A DNA stretch of 59,282 bases, taken from positions 1 through 59,282 of the forward strand of contig JBBQSA010000018.1 of the NCBI GenBank assembly GCA_038214295.1, in the 5' to 3' direction. The stretch is from SHZI01 sp038214295. Lineage in GTDB: Bacteria; Pseudomonadota; Gammaproteobacteria; Steroidobacterales; GCA-2729495. Shown piece after piece: positions 6,762-13,014 of this stretch (positions are counted from its first letter, which is position 1; every line of letters starts with the position of its first letter). Made by a program: the position numbers and the translations under genes. The notes beneath the pieces were generated by a model. The model ran no database searches. It saw only the letters and a list, made by a program, of their open reading frames with translations, and was not told the origin of the DNA.

Positions 6762-7441
6762 GCCGGCGGCGGCCCCGCCGGTACCGGGAAGGGATTCGAC
6801 GCCAGGTCGCCGTCTTCTGTCAGGGGCGGGTAGGGCAGGCCACGCCGCTGGCAGCGGGCGGCGATGTCCGGGTGGCACCACTCGAAGAGTGTCTCCGCGT
6901 ACTGCTCCTCCGTGAGACGGCAGCTGTCGTAGAGCCCGGCGGGTTCCCGCTGGCGCGCAGCCTCGTAAAGAAACAGCGCCGCGGCCACCGAGACGTTCAG
7001 TGAGGTGGCGAGCCCGCGCATCGGCAGCCGCGCGTGGCAGTCGGCCAGCGCCGCGGCTTCCGCCGAGACGCCGCGCAGCTCCGAGCCGAGCAGCAGGGCC
7101 GTGGGCCGGGTGTAATCCACCGCCCGGTAATCCTGCGAAGTCTCGCTAAAATGCGCTGCAACTATCTGAAAACCATCGCGTTTCAGGGCCTCCACGGCGG
7201 GCGCCAGCTGCCGGTAGGTGCGCACGCCGATACGGGGCGCCGTGCCGCCCGAGATGCCCCGGGCACGCCGGAAGCTGCTGCCGGCGCCCACGGCGTGGAT
7301 CTCGTAGACGCCGACCGCGTCACACGTACGCATCAGTGCGGCGATGTTGTGGGGCTTGTGGACCTCGTCGGCGAGCAGCGTGAGATCGGGCTGGCGGCGC
7401 CTCAGCGCCGCCTTCAGTGTGCCGAATCGTTCCGGGGTCAT
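6758..7441 (-). CDS. trmH: tRNA (guanosine(18)-2'-O)-methyltransferase TrmH
   Basis: A 227-residue SpoU/TrmH-family SPOUT methyltransferase, close to the 229 residues of the E. coli enzyme. It methylates the 2'-OH of G18 in the D loop of tRNAs using S-adenosylmethionine. Visible motifs are the N-terminal HKPHNIAALMRTCDA (motif 1, with the catalytic Asn and Arg), LLLGSELRGVS (motif 2) and MRGLATSLNVSVAAALFLYE (motif 3), which form the trefoil-knot cofactor site. It is divergent from the Asp-box protein gene, with only about 43 bases between starts. Confidence 0.93.
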   Translation of the reverse strand: MTPERFGTLKAALRRRQPDLTLLADEVHKPHNIAALMRTCDAVGVYEIHAVGAGSSFRRARGISGGTAPRIGVRTYRQLAPAVEALKRDGFQIVAAHFSETSQDYRAVDYTRPTALLLGSELRGVSAEAAALADCHARLPMRGLATSLNVSVAAALFLYEAARQREPAGLYDSCRLTEEQYAETLFEWCHPDIAARCQRRGLPYPPLTEDGDLASNPFPVPAGPPPA

Positions 7442-7446
7442 GGGGT

Positions 7447-7452
7447 TATGAT
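7447..7452 (+). promoter_or_regulatory. Candidate -10 element for the Asp-box/TlpA pair
   Basis: TATGAT lies 33 bases upstream of the ATG at 7485, a suitable distance for a sigma-70 -10 box; no convincing -35 is seen. The same GGTTATGAT context recurs upstream of the YfaZ-like gene (18592-18600). Assignment is by motif only. Confidence 0.3.
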
Positions 7453-7484
7453 TGGGCCTTTACGACAGCAGCCGAGGTAATCCT

Positions 7485-8816
7485 ATGCGACATCCACGCC
7501 GCTTGCTGACCAGCGTGCTCGCGCTGGGTCTCTCCGTCAGCCCGCTGGCCCTGGCGGCCACCGCCCCGGCGATCAGCTTCGGCGAGCCGCTCGCCGTCAG
7601 TGCGCCGGACGGGCGCGCGATGGCGCCCGATATCGCCGTGGGTGCGGACGGCTCGGTGCACGCCCTCTGGGTCGACAAGGCGCCACCGCCTGTGGAGATC
7701 CCGGCGGCAGGGAAGCCCGCCGGACCGGACCACTCGGCCACCGACCAGCTCTGGTACCGGCGGAGCGTGGGCCCGGCGACGGGCGGCCGGATTGTCGCGT
7801 TGAGTGACCCCGTCCGAGTGAACAGCCGCGACGGGGACGTGTGGGGCTTCCCGGTCAGCAAGCCGGAGCTCGACATCGACGGGCGCGGTAACGTTCACGT
7901 GCTGTACCCGGCCAATGACGTGCAGGCGGGCAGCGGCAAGGGCATCCTGGTCGCGCGCTACACCCGTTCGACCGATGGCGGCCGCAGCTTCGAGCCGGGC
8001 CGCACCCTCAATTCACCCGCCCGCAATGACCTGAGCGCGGTGATGCACGGGGGCTTTGCCGCCGCCCACGCCTTCGGCACGCTCATCGCGAATGGCGATG
8101 ATGTGCAGGCCTTCTGGATCGACACCCGCAACATGGGGGAGAAAGACACGGCCGGCGCCGCCTGGCGGGCCGTGTCCCGGGATGGCGGCCGGACGTTTGC
8201 CGCGGACCAGGCCGCCTACGCCACCGAGGTGTGTCCGTGCTGCCAGCTCGCGGCCGCCACGGTAGGCAAGTCCGTGCTGATGGCGAGCCGGATGACTTAC
8301 GCCGGCGGCACTCGCGACAGCGCGGTCGGTGAGGCTGCCCGGGCCGATGGGCCGTTCGCGCCGCGGGTGCGTGTGGGCGAGGGCCAGTGGAAGATCGACG
8401 GCTGCCCGCTGAAACGCACGGCCATCGCCGCGGCGGACGGGGCTGTCTACACGGTGGCCTACACGGGCGGTCGCGAACCCGCCGGCGTGTACTTCTCCCG
8501 CTCGACGGATGGGGGCCGGACGTTCGGCGCACCGCTACTCATGCACCCGGGTGCCGCAGTCTCGGACGCGCCGACCGTGGCGGCCGCTGCCGGTGGCAAG
8601 GTTTTCGTGGCCTGGCACGGCAAGACCGACGGCGGCCGGCGCGTCTTCCTGCGGGCGTCCACTGACGGCGGTGTCACGTTCTCACCGGTCACCGAACTCC
8701 CGGCACCAGCCGGCACCAGCGCCTACCCCGAGCTCGACGGCGCTCCGGACGGTAGCGCCTGGCTTGCCTGGCAGCAGGAGCAGGTTGCCTGGATCGTGAG
8801 AGTGGCGGCCCAGTGA
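7485..8816 (+). CDS. Exported Asp-box (BNR) repeat protein with CPCC motif
   Basis: A 443-residue protein starting at ATG 7485 (GAGG about 7 bases upstream), with a Sec signal peptide ending near ALAA. At least four Asp-box/BNR motifs of the S-x-D-G-G-x-(S/T)-F type are visible, so the mature protein is probably a beta-propeller. The sialidase name often given to such proteins is not supported by any catalytic arginine triad I can identify. A CPCC cluster (Cys250, Cys252, Cys253) and a later DGCP cysteine (Cys307) are notable in a periplasmic protein. The stop overlaps the start of the thioredoxin-like gene that follows, suggesting a functional pair in thiol or metal chemistry. Confidence 0.75.
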   Translation: MRHPRRLLTSVLALGLSVSPLALAATAPAISFGEPLAVSAPDGRAMAPDIAVGADGSVHALWVDKAPPPVEIPAAGKPAGPDHSATDQLWYRRSVGPATGGRIVALSDPVRVNSRDGDVWGFPVSKPELDIDGRGNVHVLYPANDVQAGSGKGILVARYTRSTDGGRSFEPGRTLNSPARNDLSAVMHGGFAAAHAFGTLIANGDDVQAFWIDTRNMGEKDTAGAAWRAVSRDGGRTFAADQAAYATEVCPCCQLAAATVGKSVLMASRMTYAGGTRDSAVGEAARADGPFAPRVRVGEGQWKIDGCPLKRTAIAAADGAVYTVAYTGGREPAGVYFSRSTDGGRTFGAPLLMHPGAAVSDAPTVAAAAGGKVFVAWHGKTDGGRRVFLRASTDGGVTFSPVTELPAPAGTSAYPELDGAPDGSAWLAWQQEQVAWIVRVAAQ

Positions 8817-9355
8817 TGCTCCGGCTCTTCGCCACCGTCGGCTTGGTGGCCGTCCTGCTGGCCGTCCCGCTGACGGCCGTCACAACAGGGGCGGAGGCGG
8901 CAAATGCCGGGCCGTTCGTTACGCCTGTGACGCCGGCTGAACTGCGCACGGCGCTGGACGTTCGCAAGGGCAAGGTGGTGCTCGTCAACTTCTGGGCGAC
9001 CTGGTGCCGCCCCTGTCTCAAGGAGCTGCCTGAGTTGCTGGCGCTGGAGCGGCAGTACGGGGCCCGTGGCTTCGAGCTGCTCGCGGTATCCCTGGACGAG
9101 CCGGCCGACCTCGAAACCATCGTCAGGCCGTTCCTCGCGAAATGGTTTCCGGCGCTGCGCACGCTGACCCGCCGTTCGCCGGACATGGACTCCACGGTGA
9201 GCGTCGTGGACGCGGCCTGGAACGAGGTACTGCCCACCAGCTACGTCATCGACCGGGCCGGTGCCGTCCGGACGCGGCTCCAGGGCGGCAAGAGCGCTGC
9301 CGACTTCGAGGCGGCCCTACGTCCGTGGCTGGAGCGGCCACAGGTTCAGCCATAG
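8816..9355 (+). CDS. TlpA-like periplasmic thiol-disulfide oxidoreductase
   Basis: A 179-residue thioredoxin-fold protein with an N-terminal signal sequence or anchor (residues 1-28) and the active-site motif WCRPC (Cys64, Cys67) in the context VNFWATWCRPCLKELPEL, typical of the TlpA/ResA/DsbE group. The cis-proline region is seen as LPTSYVID. Such proteins reduce or oxidise specific exported partners, for example apocytochrome c or copper chaperones. It begins on the stop of the Asp-box protein gene (TGATG), so the CPCC-containing protein is the likely partner. A GTG one codon upstream (8813) is an alternative start. Confidence 0.85.
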   Translation: MLRLFATVGLVAVLLAVPLTAVTTGAEAANAGPFVTPVTPAELRTALDVRKGKVVLVNFWATWCRPCLKELPELLALERQYGARGFELLAVSLDEPADLETIVRPFLAKWFPALRTLTRRSPDMDSTVSVVDAAWNEVLPTSYVIDRAGAVRTRLQGGKSAADFEAALRPWLERPQVQP

Positions 9356-9357
9356 GC

Positions 9358-9363
9358 TAGAAT
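9358..9363 (+). promoter_or_regulatory. Candidate -10 element for tRNA-Arg
   Basis: TAGAAT sits 11 bases before the first base of tRNA-Arg, overlapping the end of the TlpA-like gene region. The distance suits a start point a few bases upstream of the tRNA. No good -35 hexamer is seen at the expected spacing. Confidence 0.3.
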
Positions 9364-9374
9364 GCCGCCGCCGA

Positions 9375-9450
9375 GCCCCGGTAGCTCAGGGGATAGAGCG
9401 CTCGCCTCCTAAGCGAGAGGTCCCAGGTTCGAATCCTGGTCGGGGCACCA
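9375..9450 (+). tRNA. tRNA-Arg(CCT)
   Basis: A 76-base cloverleaf: acceptor GCCCCGG pairs with TCGGGGC (one G-T pair), the D arm contains AGCTCAGGGGATAGAGC, the anticodon stem is CTCGC/GCGAG with loop CTCCTAA giving anticodon CCT at 9408-9410, and the T arm has GTTCGAATCC. The CCA is encoded (9448-9450). It reads AGG arginine codons. Confidence 0.97.
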
Positions 9451-9470
9451 TCTCCCAAGAATCTGGACAC

Positions 9471-10502
9471 ATGATCTGGCTGTTCCTCCTCGGCTCCCTC
9501 GTTGCGATCCTGGTTGCCGCCGAGATCTTCACGAACGCCCTGGAGCACCTTGGCCAGCGCCTGAAGATTTCCGAGGGGGTGACGGGCTCGCTGTTCGCCG
9601 CCGTGGGCACCGCAATGCCCGAGACGATGGTGCCGGTGCTGGCAATCGTGGCCGGCACGGACGACATGGCGATGAACCACGCGATCGGCGTCGGGGCCAT
9701 CGTGGGCGCGCCGCTGATGCTGTCCACGCTGGCGTTCTTCCTGATGGGTGCCGCGGCGCTCCGCACCCGGGGCCTGCGCGGACCCATCGCGCCGGAGCCG
9801 ACCGGGACCCGGCGGGACCTGGACTTCTTCCTGGTTGCCTTCACCCTGGCCGGCCTTGGCCTCGCGATCCCGCTGGGCTGGGCCTGGTCGGGACTGCTGC
9901 GCGGCGGGCTGGCCGTGAGCCTCGTGCTGCTCTACCTCTACTATGTGGTGGCGACGCTGCGCAGTTCCGCGCAGCTGGTGGAGCAAGGCCACGGCACCGC
10001 GGCGAATGACCGCATGTTTCTCTGCCGGGTCGGCCTGCCTGACGTCATGCCGGTCGTGGTGCTGCAGGTGGTGCTAGGCCTCGCGCTGCTCGTTGGCGGG
10101 GCGAAGGCCTTCATCTACTCGATCGAGCAACTGTCCCAGCTGCTGGCGATCTCCGCGCTGATCCTATCGCTGCTCATTATCCCCGTGGCCACCGAGCTGC
10201 CGGAGAAGGTCAACAGCATCCTCTGGATCCGGCGCCGCAAGGACACACTGGCCGTCGGCAACCTGACTGGCGCGATGGTGTTCCAGGGCACGCTGCTGCC
10301 CGCGCTGGGCCTGCTCAGCACCCCGTGGCAGCCCGAGGCGCCGGTGGTGGTGGCCGTGACCCTGACGCTGGTGGCCTCGCTCTGGCTGCGCTGGCATTTG
10401 CGCCACGGCGGGCTGCAGGTCCGTCACCTGTCGATCAACGGCTTCTGTTACCTGCTGTACCTGCTCGGCATCCTCTGGATCCTGCGGGGGGACTTGCCAT
10501 GA
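9471..10502 (+). CDS. Sodium/calcium exchanger family membrane protein
   Basis: A 343-residue integral membrane protein built as two related halves, each with the alpha-repeat signature of the Ca2+:cation antiporter superfamily. The first half carries GSLFAAVGTAMPETMVPVLA and the second IPVATELPEKVNSILW. The acidic residues of each (PE in both repeats) are the expected cation ligands. About ten hydrophobic segments are visible. The ATG at 9471 is 20 bases after the tRNA-Arg CCA; an in-frame extension upstream would run through the tRNA and is rejected. Its stop overlaps the next ATG (ATGA), linking it to the dehydrogenase that follows. The transported ion is not known. Confidence 0.85.
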   Translation: MIWLFLLGSLVAILVAAEIFTNALEHLGQRLKISEGVTGSLFAAVGTAMPETMVPVLAIVAGTDDMAMNHAIGVGAIVGAPLMLSTLAFFLMGAAALRTRGLRGPIAPEPTGTRRDLDFFLVAFTLAGLGLAIPLGWAWSGLLRGGLAVSLVLLYLYYVVATLRSSAQLVEQGHGTAANDRMFLCRVGLPDVMPVVVLQVVLGLALLVGGAKAFIYSIEQLSQLLAISALILSLLIIPVATELPEKVNSILWIRRRKDTLAVGNLTGAMVFQGTLLPALGLLSTPWQPEAPVVVAVTLTLVASLWLRWHLRHGGLQVRHLSINGFCYLLYLLGILWILRGDLP

Positions 10503-11215
10503 CCGTCGTGCTGGTGACCGGCGCGAGCCGGGGCCTCGGGCTCGAACTGGCGCGCCAGTACGCCGACGACGGCGCCCGCGTGCTCGCGACCTGCCGGAAC
10601 CCGGCCGGCTCGATCGAACTCGCGGCCCTCGCGGCGCAGTACCCGGACCTGGTCGAAGTCGAGGCACTGGACGTGACCGATCACCAGGCCGTCGATGGGC
10701 TGGCGGAGAAGCACCGGGCGCTCCCGGTCGACATCCTGATCAACAATGCGGGCGACATCGGGCCCCGCGACCCGGACCGTTCCCGGCTTCATGAGCAGCA
10801 CTTCGGCACCATCAATTACGCGGAGTGGCGCCGCGTGCTGGAGGTCAATACGCTGGCACCACTGAAGGTAGCCGAGGCCTTTGCCGGCCACGTGGAAGCC
10901 AGTGCCGGCAAGCGGATGGTCTTCATCTCCAGCACCACCGGGTCCAACGTGGAGGGCCTCTACCCGACCTTTGCCTACTGCTCCAGCAAGGCCGCGCTGA
11001 ACAAGGTGGTCACGATGCTTGCCATTGCCCTCAAGCCGCGGGGCATTACCTGCGCCGCCGTCTGTCCGGGCTTTGTAAAGACCCGGCTCGGTGGTCCTTC
11101 GGCACTGATCGAAGTGGAGGAGAGCATTGCCGGGCTGCGGCGGGTCATCGCCGGCCTCACGCTGGAGCGGAGCGGGAGCTTCACCCGCTACAACGGCGAG
11201 GCGATCCCGTGGTGA
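10499..11215 (+). CDS. Short-chain dehydrogenase/reductase
   Basis: A 238-residue classical SDR. The cofactor motif TGASRGLG is at residues 7-14, NNAG is near residue 84, the catalytic serine is in FISSTTGS, and the YxxxK pair is Tyr160/Lys164 in YCSSK. The acceptor substrate cannot be told from sequence; it resembles the C-factor-like SDR subgroup. Its start overlaps the exchanger stop, so the two are translationally coupled, though no metabolic link is evident. Confidence 0.85.
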   Translation: MTVVLVTGASRGLGLELARQYADDGARVLATCRNPAGSIELAALAAQYPDLVEVEALDVTDHQAVDGLAEKHRALPVDILINNAGDIGPRDPDRSRLHEQHFGTINYAEWRRVLEVNTLAPLKVAEAFAGHVEASAGKRMVFISSTTGSNVEGLYPTFAYCSSKAALNKVVTMLAIALKPRGITCAAVCPGFVKTRLGGPSALIEVEESIAGLRRVIAGLTLERSGSFTRYNGEAIPW

Positions 11216-11298
11216 CGGGCCTCGCGACCATTCGCGGCAATGGCCACGTTGCGGTCCCTGTGGAACATCCGGATTGCTCCGGGCTGCGAAGGCCGTAA

Positions 11299-12282
11299 AT
11301 GATCCCGTCCATGACAGCCTCCCGGGACAGCAGCACCGCACTGTGGGGCGGAGTGGCCTTCAGCTTCGCCTTTACCGCGCTCATCTGGTACGCCGGTAAC
11401 CACTGGCTGCAGCCCGGGGCGCTGACGCCCGATCGTCCTGGCTTCTGGTACGAGTGGCAGCTGCAGAATCCCACCGCCTGGACCAGGGCCACGGCCTGGG
11501 TCGGTTACCTGCTGCACCAGACCGCGATCTGGTGGCTCATCTGGAGTGCCCAGAAGGAGAGGCCGGGCTACAGCCGCGGGCTGCACCGCTTCAATGTCCT
11601 CGCCCTCGGCGTGAACGCCCTGTTCATTGCGCTGCACTTCGGCCAGACCATGGTCTGGTACGACGGCCTTGCGCAGGATGTGCACGAGACGACGGCCCAG
11701 TGGTCGGTGATCCTGCTGCTGATTGTCGTGGTCGCGATGGAGAACCGGCGCCGTGGCATGGTATTCGGTCGTGGTTCGGCATGGGTGGAGAAGGCCGGGC
11801 CCTTTCTCCGCCGCTACCACGGCTACTACTTCGCGTGGGCGACGATCTACACGTTCTGGTATCACCCCATGGAACACACCTGGGGGCATCTCTTCGGTTT
11901 CTTCTACATGTTCCTGCTGATGCTGCAGGGGAGCCTGTTTTTCACCCGCGCCCACGTCAATCCGCGCTGGACAGTCTTTCTCGAACTGACTTTCGCCATT
12001 CACGGGGCGATGGTCGCCTACCTCGCCGGCCAGGGCTGGCGGATGTTTCTTATGGGTGGCCTTGCCATGTTCGTCATCACACAGATGCACGGGCTGGGCC
12101 TGAGCAGGCGCGCCCGCTGGCTGATCGCCGGCGGCTACCTGGGCACCCTGGCCGTTCTCTACGCGGAGCGTGGCTGGCAGTACGTGCCCGAGGTCGCCGG
12201 CATCCCCCTGACGCTGCTCGGTGGCGTGTTTGTGCTGGCCTTCCTTGTGCTCGGCGGCCGTCGAGTCCTTCGTCCAGCCTAA
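11299..12282 (+). CDS. Polytopic membrane protein of unknown function
   Basis: A 327-residue protein with roughly eight or nine hydrophobic segments and many aromatic residues near helix ends. Several histidines sit within or next to membrane segments (LLHQTAIWWL, ALHFGQTMVWYDG, YHPMEHTWGHLFG), which could bind haem or metal, but no family signature is recognised. The start ATG 11299 lacks a clear Shine-Dalgarno; an ATG four codons later (11311) is an alternative. It lies 83 bases after the SDR gene in the same direction. Confidence 0.65.
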   Translation: MIPSMTASRDSSTALWGGVAFSFAFTALIWYAGNHWLQPGALTPDRPGFWYEWQLQNPTAWTRATAWVGYLLHQTAIWWLIWSAQKERPGYSRGLHRFNVLALGVNALFIALHFGQTMVWYDGLAQDVHETTAQWSVILLLIVVVAMENRRRGMVFGRGSAWVEKAGPFLRRYHGYYFAWATIYTFWYHPMEHTWGHLFGFFYMFLLMLQGSLFFTRAHVNPRWTVFLELTFAIHGAMVAYLAGQGWRMFLMGGLAMFVITQMHGLGLSRRARWLIAGGYLGTLAVLYAERGWQYVPEVAGIPLTLLGGVFVLAFLVLGGRRVLRPA

Positions 12283-12331
12283 AGGCGACCTAAATGCGAA
12301 CTGGGTCCGGCGGGGCCCGGGCCCTGCTCCT

Positions 12332-12934
12332 ATGATCTCCTGCAGATCGGCAGAGAACGAGCGCGTGGGGGAACAGGAAACGGCGAAGCACTCCCGGAGT
12401 GACTGGCGTGGCTGGCTGGCGCGCGTGCTGGGCTCCGCGGGGCTGACCGCGCCCGTCGTCCCGGAAAGGCGGGCCAGCGAGCGGCGCAGCCACTCCATCT
12501 GGTCCTTTACCTACGGCAGCTTCCGTCCGCGGCGCAGGGCCGGCCGGCGGGACCGTGACCACGAGCGGATCTTCCTCGACTGGCACGAGCCGCGCGTGCT
12601 CTACCTCGTGCTCGCCATCGTCCTCATGTGCTGCGCGGACGCCCTGTTCACGCTGAACCTGATGGCGATCGGCGCGGAAGAGATGAACGTGCTGATGGAC
12701 AGCCTCATCGCGCACGATGTGCAGCGCTTCCTGGTGCTCAAGATCGGCGTGACGGGCGTCAGCGTAATCCTGCTTGCCATCGCCGCACGCCGGCAATTCC
12801 TCGGTGTGATCCCGGTCTACCGGGTGCTGCAGTTGTTCTGCGCCGGTTACCTGGCGCTTATCGTCTGGGAAATGTGGATGTTCGCCGTCTACGTCACCGA
12901 CCTGCCGTTCCACTGGCGGCCCTGGTCGGACTGA
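12332..12934 (+). CDS. DUF5658-like membrane protein
   Basis: A 200-residue protein (ATG 12332; GTG at 12365 is an alternative). The N-terminal half is basic and cytoplasmic, rich in arginine. The C-terminal half has three hydrophobic helices, beginning YLVLAIVLMCCADALFTLNLMAIGAEEMNVLMDSL. The D-A-x-x-T-L and G-A-x-E-x-N pattern matches the DUF5658 family of small membrane proteins of unknown function. It ends 80 bases before sucA and is probably transcribed separately from it. Confidence 0.65.
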   Translation: MISCRSAENERVGEQETAKHSRSDWRGWLARVLGSAGLTAPVVPERRASERRSHSIWSFTYGSFRPRRRAGRRDRDHERIFLDWHEPRVLYLVLAIVLMCCADALFTLNLMAIGAEEMNVLMDSLIAHDVQRFLVLKIGVTGVSVILLAIAARRQFLGVIPVYRVLQLFCAGYLALIVWEMWMFAVYVTDLPFHWRPWSD

Positions 12935-12959
12935 AGGACCCAATTCGGCCAATTGGTCC

Positions 12960-12987
12960 TTGATCCCGGACGCCACATACTTATAGT
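12960..12987 (+). promoter_or_regulatory. Candidate sigma-70 promoter for sucAB-lpdA
   Basis: TTGATC (12960-12965) and TATAGT (12982-12987) are separated by 16 bases, close to consensus and rare in this GC-rich sequence. Transcription would begin near 12994, giving a leader of about 20 bases before the sucA ATG. The -10 lies within a short inverted repeat, GCCAC...GTGGC (12972-12990), which could be an operator. Confidence 0.5.
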
Positions 12988-13014
12988 GGCGCCTCCGGAC
13001 TGTTCGGGACCCCC

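Noticed and set aside
7485..8816. Annotation as an exo-alpha-sialidase
   Set aside because: Only Asp-box repeats support it. The arginine triad and catalytic tyrosine/glutamate of sialidases could not be placed, and the CPCC cluster points elsewhere.
9261..9470. N-terminal extension of the cation exchanger upstream of 9471
   Set aside because: It would translate straight through tRNA-Arg; the ATG at 9471 gives the normal membrane-protein start.
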